From positions 1-17,723 of the forward strand of contig SLDB01000210.1 in NCBI GenBank assembly GCA_007125475.1: a stretch of DNA of 17,723 nucleotides. Reading direction: 5' to 3'. This stretch comes from Nitriliruptoraceae bacterium (GTDB lineage Bacteria > Actinomycetota > Nitriliruptoria > Nitriliruptorales > Nitriliruptoraceae). The notes below the pieces were generated by a model that saw only the letters and a list, made by a program, of their open reading frames with translations, made no database searches and had not been told where the DNA came from. Of the stretch, positions 12,311 through 17,723 are shown one piece after another (within the stretch, counting starts at the first letter, position 1; each line of letters opens with the position of its first letter). Position numbers and translations under genes: made by a program.

Positions 12311-15300
12311 TCACGCCGTGTCGTCGAGGGCGCGCCGTACCGCCCTGAGGAGCTGTTCGGTGGTATACGGCTTGGGCAGGACCTCCCGGGCGCCGGCGTT
12401 CCCCGCACGATCGGCCTTGTCGTCACCGGCGAGTCCGGAGGCGACGATCACCCGGGCATCCGGGTCGATCCTGCGCAGCGCCTGGGTCGTGGCGATCCCG
12501 TCGAACACCGGCATCGTGACGTCGGTGACGACGACGTCGATGTCCTCGCCCTGCCGGGCGTAGAGGGCGACCGCCTCGTCGCCGTCGCGGGCCGTGACGA
12601 CGCCGTAGCCGTAGGCCTTCAGCGTCTGGCTGGCGACCGCCCGGACCGCCGCCTCGTCGTCGACGACGAGGACGACCTCGCCGCTGCCCCGCGGGGCCCA
12701 CCCGTCGCGGCCGTCGGGGGAGCGACGCGGACCAGCGGGTTCCTCGGCGACGGGGAGGTACACCTTCACCGTCGTGCCACGACCGCGCTCGGTGTAGAGG
12801 TGGATGGCACCGTCGTGGGCCTCGATGACCGTGCGAGAGGACGACAGCCCCAGCCCCGCACCGAACCCGGAGGCCTTCGTCGTGAAGAACGGCTCGAAGG
12901 CCCGTTCCCGGACGTCGGCCGGCATCCCCACCCCGGTGTCGGCGACGGTGAACAGCACGTACCCGCCGGGCTCGAGCCCGCCGAGCATCGCCGCCGAGGG
13001 GCGGTCCACCTCGACGGGCTCGGCCGAGACCGCGACGACCCCGCCGTTCGGCATGGCGTCGCGTGCGTTGACCAGGAGGTTGAGCAGGACCTGCTGCAGC
13101 TGGGCGACGTCGCCGAACACCGACGGGGTCCCGGCAGCGACGTCGCTACGCACCGTGATGGCCTTCGGGAACGACTCGGCGACGATGCCGCCGACGTGGT
13201 TGACGAGGGTGTCGGGGGCGATCACGACCCGTTCGCCCCGGGAACCGCGGGCGAAGGCGAGGATCTGGTCGACCATCACCGCGCTGCGCTGCGCGCTCTC
13301 GGCGATCGTCGCCACCGTCTGCCGCTGCTGGTCGTCGAGGTCGGTGATCGCGAGCAGGTCGGCCGACATCATGATCGGGGTGAGGACGTTGTTGAGGTCG
13401 TGGGCGATCCCGCCGGCCAGGGCGCCGAGGCTCTCCATCCGCTGCGACCGCAGGTACTGCTCCTCGAGCTCGCGACGCTGGGTGACGTCGGTGACGCCTC
13501 CGACGGCGCGGAGCGCCACCCCGTCGTCCCCCCGGAGGATCGTGCCCCGGTCCTCGACCCGGGCCCAGCCCCCGTCGGCGACCCGGAAGCGGTACTCGGC
13601 CTGCCACGCCTCCGCGTCACCGTCCCGTGCCGCCTGCAGGGAGGCGACGACGGCGTCGCGGTCGTCGGGGTGAACGCGGTCCACCCACCACGACGGGTCG
13701 AACGACACCTCCTCGGTGGTGTACCCGAACAGCCGCTCGACGCCTTCGCTCCACCACAGCGTGTCCGTGGAGAAGTCCCAGTCCCACAGCGCGTCGGAGG
13801 TCGCCGACGCCATCAACCGGAACCGCTCCTCGCGGTCGGCGAGCTCGGCGAGCTCGAGGTGACGGGTCACCGCGATCCCGGCGATCGCCGCCGTCGCCTC
13901 CCCGATCCGGACCTCGTCGTCGTTCGGCGCCCGCGCCTCGTCGAGGTAGAGCGCGAACACCGCGACGACCTCGCCGTGACGATCGGTGAGCGGTACCGCC
14001 CAGCACCCCCGCAGCCCGTGCCGTACGGCGAGGTCGCGGTGCTCCTCCCAGGCGGGATCGGTGGTGATGTCGGCGGTGACGACCGTGCCGGCCTCGGACG
14101 CCGCGCGGGCAGGGGTGACCGCGGACCCGAGGGGGGACCCGTCGACGGCTCCGGCGAACCCGGACGGCAGCGACGGCGCCGAGAGGTGGCGGAGCCGGCC
14201 GACCTCCCGGTCGACCTCGAGGACCGTGGCGGTCGACCCCGGAAGTCGGGACTCGGTCAGCCGCGTGAGCCGGTCGAGCGTCGGGGTGAGCTCCGCGCCG
14301 GCGGCGACCTCCATCAGCACGTCGCGCACCGCGGTGCGGTGGGCGAGCTGACGCGCCTCGGCCGTGACGTCACGGGCGACGGCGTAGATCACGCCGTCGT
14401 CCTGCACCGCCGCCCCCGACCACGCCAGCGTGCGGTATTCGCCGTCGCGGGAGCGGTAGCGGTTCTCGAAGTGTTCCTGGGGGTGGCCCCCGACGGCCTC
14501 GGCGAAGGCCCGACGGGTGTCCTCGAGGTCGTCGGGGTGGATGTGGTCCACCAGCGACCGACCGGTCAACTCCTCGGCCGTCCACCCCAGCAGGCGGGTG
14601 AACGCGGGGTTGACCCGCTTGAACCGCCCGTCGGGACCGATCACGGCGATGAGGTCCTCGGCGAGCTCGAACACCTGGGCGAGTTCGTGGCGGGCGTGCT
14701 GGCGCTCGAGGACGGCGTGGATCTCGTCGGTGTGGTCGATGATCGCGGCGAGCCACTCGTCGGCCTCGGCGTCACCGCGGTGGACGAACCCGAGGACGAG
14801 GCTGAGGGCGTCGTCGCCGAGGAGGAACGGGATCTGCGCCCCGGCGTTCAGCCCGGCGGCGGCGGCCTCCGCACCCCGCCGGGCCTCCGGGTCACTGGCG
14901 AGGTCGTCGATGAACAACGGCACCCCGGCGGTCAGCGCCCGGTGGATCCGTGACCCCTCCGGGATGTCGATGCGGCGGGTGGCGTCCGCGAATGCGGCCA
15001 GGACGGGCTCGTCGTCGTACGAGGTGCACAACAGCCCCGGAGGCCGGTTCGGGAGCATCAGCCAGGCCTCGGCGTGCGGGATCGCCGACTCGGCCCGGAG
15101 CGCCTCGAGGAAGGCGACGGCGGTCGACACCGGCGAGGAGTGCTCCGCAGCGGCCCGGGTGAGCAGCTGCTGCAACGTGTGCCGCAGGCGGGTGCGGCGT
15201 TGCGCGGTGACGTCGCGGAGGAACACCGTGCAGTGCTCGCCGTCGGGGAAGACCTGGACGTGGAACCAGGCGTACAGCGCGTCGACGGCGACCGCCTGGC

Positions 15301-15532
15301 GCACCGGCTCCCCGCGGCGACGGGCAGCGGCGATCACCGTTCGCAGTTCGGTGGCGGCCAGCACCGGGTGGGCGGTCCACAGATCGGTGCCGTCACCGGC
15401 GGGGGCCCCGACGAGGGCGGCGACACCGGCGTTGCGGTACACGATGCGATCGTCGGCGTCGACGACGACGACGGCGTCGGTGATGCTGTCGAGGATCCCG
15501 CGGAGCGCAGCGACGTCGGGCTCGGGAGTCAC
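12311..15532 (-). CDS. Hybrid histidine kinase: PAS/GAF sensor array, HisKA, HATPase, receiver
   Basis: This 1073-residue soluble kinase has, in order: PAS (about 10-108, FLRDVTAQ), GAF (115-275), PAS (282-390, NPAFTRLLGW, ARDVTAE), GAF (400-555), a Trp-rich PAS_3-type domain (565-684, HPDDRDA, GVTDVTQRR), HisKA with His711 in GGIAHDLNN, HATPase with N box VNARDAM (821-827), G1 DTGVGMP (865-871), F box EPFFTTK (880-886) and G2 GAGLGLS (891-897), then a receiver (953-1070) with Asp958/Asp959, Asp1004 in TDVTMP and Lys1054. The GTG start at 15532 overlaps the stop of the REC-GAF-EAL gene (GTGA, 15532-15529). This supports coupling and excludes the longer open frame to 15997, which is antisense-like in codon use over that gene. 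PAS and GAF domains bind small molecules, haem, flavin or nothing; no diagnostic residues (for example a bilin Cys) are evident. Confidence 0.92.
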   Translation of the reverse strand: MTPEPDVAALRGILDSITDAVVVVDADDRIVYRNAGVAALVGAPAGDGTDLWTAHPVLAATELRTVIAAARRRGEPVRQAVAVDALYAWFHVQVFPDGEHCTVFLRDVTAQRRTRLRHTLQQLLTRAAAEHSSPVSTAVAFLEALRAESAIPHAEAWLMLPNRPPGLLCTSYDDEPVLAAFADATRRIDIPEGSRIHRALTAGVPLFIDDLASDPEARRGAEAAAAGLNAGAQIPFLLGDDALSLVLGFVHRGDAEADEWLAAIIDHTDEIHAVLERQHARHELAQVFELAEDLIAVIGPDGRFKRVNPAFTRLLGWTAEELTGRSLVDHIHPDDLEDTRRAFAEAVGGHPQEHFENRYRSRDGEYRTLAWSGAAVQDDGVIYAVARDVTAEARQLAHRTAVRDVLMEVAAGAELTPTLDRLTRLTESRLPGSTATVLEVDREVGRLRHLSAPSLPSGFAGAVDGSPLGSAVTPARAASEAGTVVTADITTDPAWEEHRDLAVRHGLRGCWAVPLTDRHGEVVAVFALYLDEARAPNDDEVRIGEATAAIAGIAVTRHLELAELADREERFRLMASATSDALWDWDFSTDTLWWSEGVERLFGYTTEEVSFDPSWWVDRVHPDDRDAVVASLQAARDGDAEAWQAEYRFRVADGGWARVEDRGTILRGDDGVALRAVGGVTDVTQRRELEEQYLRSQRMESLGALAGGIAHDLNNVLTPIMMSADLLAITDLDDQQRQTVATIAESAQRSAVMVDQILAFARGSRGERVVIAPDTLVNHVGGIVAESFPKAITVRSDVAAGTPSVFGDVAQLQQVLLNLLVNARDAMPNGGVVAVSAEPVEVDRPSAAMLGGLEPGGYVLFTVADTGVGMPADVRERAFEPFFTTKASGFGAGLGLSSSRTVIEAHDGAIHLYTERGRGTTVKVYLPVAEEPAGPRRSPDGRDGWAPRGSGEVVLVVDDEAAVRAVASQTLKAYGYGVVTARDGDEAVALYARQGEDIDVVVTDVTMPVFDGIATTQALRRIDPDARVIVASGLAGDDKADRAGNAGAREVLPKPYTTEQLLRAVRRALDDTA

Positions 15533-17046
15533 GCCTGGACCCCGCTCGTGTACTCGTGGGCCGGCAGCGGGTAGCCCAGGGCGTAGCCCTGGCCGAAGTG
15601 CACGCCGAGCTGCAGCAGGGTCTCCGCCTCGACCGGCCGTTCGATCCCCTCGCCGACGACGACGGCACCGAAGGCGTCGGCGAACCCGACGATCCCCTGG
15701 ACCAGCGCCCGGCGGACCGGGTCGCCGTCGATGTGGTCGACCCAGGCCCGGTCGAGCTTCACGTAGTCCGGCCGGAGCTCGAAGATGTGTCGGAGGCTGG
15801 CGTACCCGGCGCCGGCGTCGTCGACGGCGATCTCCACGTGGTCGCTTCCGGCGATGTACCGGCGGAGCTCCGCGTAATCGGTGACGTGCTCGTGCTCGGT
15901 GATCTCGAGGACGATGGGCCGGTCGGCGTCGCCGAGCAGCCGATTGAGGTCGAGCTCGACGAACGACGCCGCGGAGAGGTTCAGCGACACCCAGCACCCC
16001 TCGGGGAGGTCGCGGGCGGCGGCGAGGAGGGTCGAGACCGCCGCCGCCTCGAGCTCACCGGCGATCCCGGCCCGTTCGGCGGCCGCGAACGCGACGTCGG
16101 GGCGGGTCCCGTCCCGGAACCGGCTCAACCCCTCGAACCCGACCACCGCCCCGGTTTCGAGGTGCACGATCGGTTGGAACACCGCGTGCAGCCCCCCCTT
16201 CGCCGCCAGGTCCCGGACGTGGCGGCGCGCGGTGGCGACCCCGGCGGAGGCCGTCAGCTGGCGTGAGGCGACCGAGGCGATCTGCGGGGCGAGGTCGGCC
16301 AGCGTCGACAAGGCCACGTCAGCCTCGCCGTAGACCCCCGCCTCGAGCATCCCCACGGTCCGACCCGCCGATCGCAGCGGGAGCCGCAACGACGAACCGT
16401 CGTCGTCGTGCCCCCCCGTCCACCGCGCGACCTCGACCTGGTTCGGGACGGGAGCGGCCGGGTCGAGCTCGTCGACCCGCAGGATCCGAAGATCTCCGAC
16501 GGCGACGACCTCCCCGACCAGGGCGTGGATCTGGGACTCGAGGACGGCGAGCGGGGACTCCGGATCGAGCTCGGCGATCCCCCGGCTCAACCACGAACGC
16601 GCCGCGAGCTGATCACCGATCCGCTTCACCCACTGGGAGCGGTCACGGATCTGCGACTCGACGCGGGCGAGCAACTCGGCCAGCGAGACCGGCTTGACGA
16701 GGTAGTCGTTCGCCCCGGCACGCAACCCCGCCAGCTTGCCGTCGAGGCCGCCGTCGGCAGTGACGACGATCACCGCCAGCGACTCGGTCGCCGGGTCGCC
16801 GCGGAGACGTGCGAGGAGTTCGTGACCATCCATCCCCGGCAGCTCCACGTCGAGGAGGACGACGTCGACCGCCTGCTGCTCGACGACCTCCAGCGCCGAG
16901 ACGGCGTTGCCGACGGCGACGACCGCATACCCCCCATGCTCGAGCGCGGCACGGAACACCTCCCGCACCCCGGGGTCGTCATCGACGACGAGGACGAGCT
17001 GCGCCTCCCGCCGTGTCGACGCGTCAGCAGCTGCTGCGCGCTCCAT
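15529..17046 (-). CDS. Response regulator with cyclic-di-GMP phosphodiesterase output (REC-GAF-like-EAL)
   Basis: This 505-residue cytosolic protein has an N-terminal receiver (17-135) with acidic pocket DDD (22-24), phosphoacceptor Asp66 in LLDVELPGMDG and Lys118. A divergent GAF-like middle (about 150-265) follows, then an EAL phosphodiesterase domain (285-497), which linearises cyclic-di-GMP to pGpG. Catalytic positions appear intact: Glu305 (signature here EGL instead of EAL), Asn356 in NLS, Glu381 in EITE, Asp409/Asp410 in DDAGAGY, Lys430 in VKLDR, Glu466 in EGIE and Gln486 in QGYALGYP. ATG 17046 is chosen (GGGGG about 6 nt upstream); GTG 17076 would add ten residues but has only a 2-nt spacer to its best site. 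It heads the operon and overlaps the first hybrid kinase by four bases, so those kinases are its likely phosphodonors. Confidence 0.9.
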   Translation of the reverse strand: MERAAAADASTRREAQLVLVVDDDPGVREVFRAALEHGGYAVVAVGNAVSALEVVEQQAVDVVLLDVELPGMDGHELLARLRGDPATESLAVIVVTADGGLDGKLAGLRAGANDYLVKPVSLAELLARVESQIRDRSQWVKRIGDQLAARSWLSRGIAELDPESPLAVLESQIHALVGEVVAVGDLRILRVDELDPAAPVPNQVEVARWTGGHDDDGSSLRLPLRSAGRTVGMLEAGVYGEADVALSTLADLAPQIASVASRQLTASAGVATARRHVRDLAAKGGLHAVFQPIVHLETGAVVGFEGLSRFRDGTRPDVAFAAAERAGIAGELEAAAVSTLLAAARDLPEGCWVSLNLSAASFVELDLNRLLGDADRPIVLEITEHEHVTDYAELRRYIAGSDHVEIAVDDAGAGYASLRHIFELRPDYVKLDRAWVDHIDGDPVRRALVQGIVGFADAFGAVVVGEGIERPVEAETLLQLGVHFGQGYALGYPLPAHEYTSGVQA

Positions 17047-17182
17047 CGCCGACCCCCATTCCTTCACACCCGCCACAGCCTCACCATCGGCAGCGCGGCA
17101 TCACGAGTGAAGCAACCCACCCGGGGACGGTCGCCGCACCGGCTCGCCGTACACGACGCAGGCCGGCGCGTCGACGAGGTGC
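17047..17182 (-). other. 136-bp upstream region of the signalling operon
   Basis: This gap between the DUF983 stop and the REC-GAF-EAL start should hold the operon promoter unless transcription reads through from DUF983. A TTGCTT about 70 nt upstream of the ATG is the only -35-like hexamer I see, with no TANNNT at 16-18 nt. No terminator-like hairpin with a long stem follows DUF983, so read-through is possible. Confidence 0.3.
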
Positions 17183-17593
17183 TCACCCCTCGTCCGCTTC
17201 GTCGCGGTCGACGAACTCCGCGGCGTGTGCCGGGTTGAACGCGAAGTCGAGTCCGAGCCAGATCGTCTTCGACCATCCGTACAACGCGAACGGCACCACC
17301 GCATTGATCAGGATCCCACCGATCAGCAGACCTGTCCATGGCACGTCGGGCCACGTCACGAGCATCCCGCCGACGAAGAACACCCCGAAGGCGACGAGGA
17401 CGATCGCCATGATCACCGTCATCGCCCCGACCCAGTACCCCTCCTCACGGACGAAGGAGAGCCCGCACCCCGGACAGGCCTCACGCAGCTCGGTGACCGA
17501 ACGGAACACCCCGCGACCTCCGCAGTGCGGGCACGCGCCTCGCAGGCCGCGGCCGAGGACCGCGGCCCGGGACGGGGTGGTCTGCCGGGGCAT
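17183..17593 (-). CDS. DUF983-family membrane protein with zinc-ribbon cysteines
   Basis: This 136-residue protein has two CPxC knuckles (CPHC 21-24, CPGC 40-43) in the pattern of a small zinc ribbon, then GYWVGAM and two membrane spans (about 57-79 and 87-105), and an acidic C-terminal tail. This is the layout of DUF983, whose function is not established; in proteobacteria it often sits near cytochrome oxidase genes, but no such gene is here. ATG 17593 has no Shine-Dalgarno. Instead TACCGT (17607-17602) ends 8 nt upstream, the spacing expected of a leaderless transcript. It is on the same strand as, and 136 bp upstream of, the signalling operon. Confidence 0.88.
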   Translation of the reverse strand: MPRQTTPSRAAVLGRGLRGACPHCGGRGVFRSVTELREACPGCGLSFVREEGYWVGAMTVIMAIVLVAFGVFFVGGMLVTWPDVPWTGLLIGGILINAVVPFALYGWSKTIWLGLDFAFNPAHAAEFVDRDEADEG

Positions 17594-17601
17594 ACCGATG
17601 G

Positions 17602-17607
17602 ACGGTA
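17602..17607 (-). promoter_or_regulatory. Candidate -10 box for a leaderless DUF983 transcript
   Basis: TACCGT on the minus strand (TANNNT) is separated from ATG 17593 by 8 nt, so transcription would begin at or next to the A of the start codon. This agrees with the lack of a ribosome binding site. Leaderless mRNAs with this spacing are common in actinobacteria. Confidence 0.4.
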
Positions 17608-17723
17608 CTGGCCGTGCCCAGATGCCGGCTCCCGATCGTGCTCGGGGCCCGGGGAGACGCGTGCCGATCCGGCCTCCGGGTGGAACACTGGCAGCGACCG
17701 GGGACGGCCCGTGCCGGGCGGAG
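17608..17723. other. Right-edge intergenic sequence
   Basis: I find no gene in this end piece. A GGAAC (17681-17685, plus strand) resembles an ECF sigma -35 element, but its -10 partner and any gene would lie at or beyond the window edge, so this is not called. Confidence 0.3.

Noticed and set aside
9566..14953. A 1795-codon open frame on the plus strand across both hybrid kinases
   Set aside because: It is antisense to two genes with full domain signatures. Its product is Gly/Arg/Asp/Val-rich without recognisable domains, and such frames arise routinely in DNA with strongly GC-biased third codon positions.
9629..15532. LOV, phytochrome or haem-sensor identity for the PAS and GAF domains
   Set aside because: I see neither the flavin-binding Asn-Cys-Arg-Phe type motif nor a bilin-attachment Cys, and haem PAS ligands cannot be assigned by eye.
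15533..15997. N-terminal extension of the larger kinase over the EAL gene
   Set aside because: The stretch is Arg/Pro-rich shadow coding opposite to well-supported EAL motifs in a different frame of the same strand; the GTGA overlap gives a natural start.

Overview
The window is very GC-rich, with GC-rich third codon positions, GTG starts, ATGA/GTGA gene overlaps and actinobacterial-type families (SigE-family sigma factor, SCO7613-like membrane protein, tatD-rsmA-ispE order, DUF983). It looks like a chromosomal segment of an Actinomycetota species, perhaps a deep branch such as Nitriliruptoria or Acidimicrobiia. The lineage is an inference. I see no mobile element, CRISPR array, phage gene or integration scar.

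Layout. (1) 1-2365, plus strand: the 3' end of a polytopic membrane protein, overlapping (ATGA) an SLC13/DASS-type sodium-coupled anion permease. (2) 2428-5642, minus strand, transcribed right to left: tatD, rsmA (ksgA), ispE, tRNA-Gln(TTG) and an unrecognised 45-residue protein. This is a housekeeping block for 16S rRNA dimethylation and isoprenoid synthesis; rpf, often found between tatD and rsmA in other actinobacteria, is absent. (3) 5746-7280, minus: a SigE-family sigma factor and an overlapping single-pass membrane protein that is probably its anti-sigma or regulatory partner. (4) 7387-8220, minus: rsmI. (5) 8365-9546, plus: a membrane-anchored or secreted alpha/beta hydrolase. (6) 9629-17046, minus: a three-gene signalling operon encoding REC-GAF-EAL, then a PAS/GAF hybrid histidine kinase of 1073 residues, then a four-PAS hybrid histidine kinase of 887 residues. 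(7) 17183-17593, minus: a DUF983 zinc-ribbon membrane protein.

The largest coherent system is the 7.4 kb signalling operon. Two soluble multi-sensor hybrid kinases, whose catalytic cores are paralogous, are encoded with a response regulator whose output is a cyclic-di-GMP phosphodiesterase with apparently intact catalytic residues. No Hpt protein, diguanylate cyclase or DNA-binding regulator lies in the window, so the phosphotransfer route is open. The most unusual gene-level detail is rsmA: its best Shine-Dalgarno sequence and its family-like N terminus both point to an AUC start codon nine codons upstream of the only available standard start.

No gene-free stretch exceeds about 220 bases. 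The intergenic gaps hold GC-rich hairpins (terminator candidates) and a few TANNNT -10 candidates, described individually. Everything rests on reading the sequence and on recalled family motifs; no searches were run.
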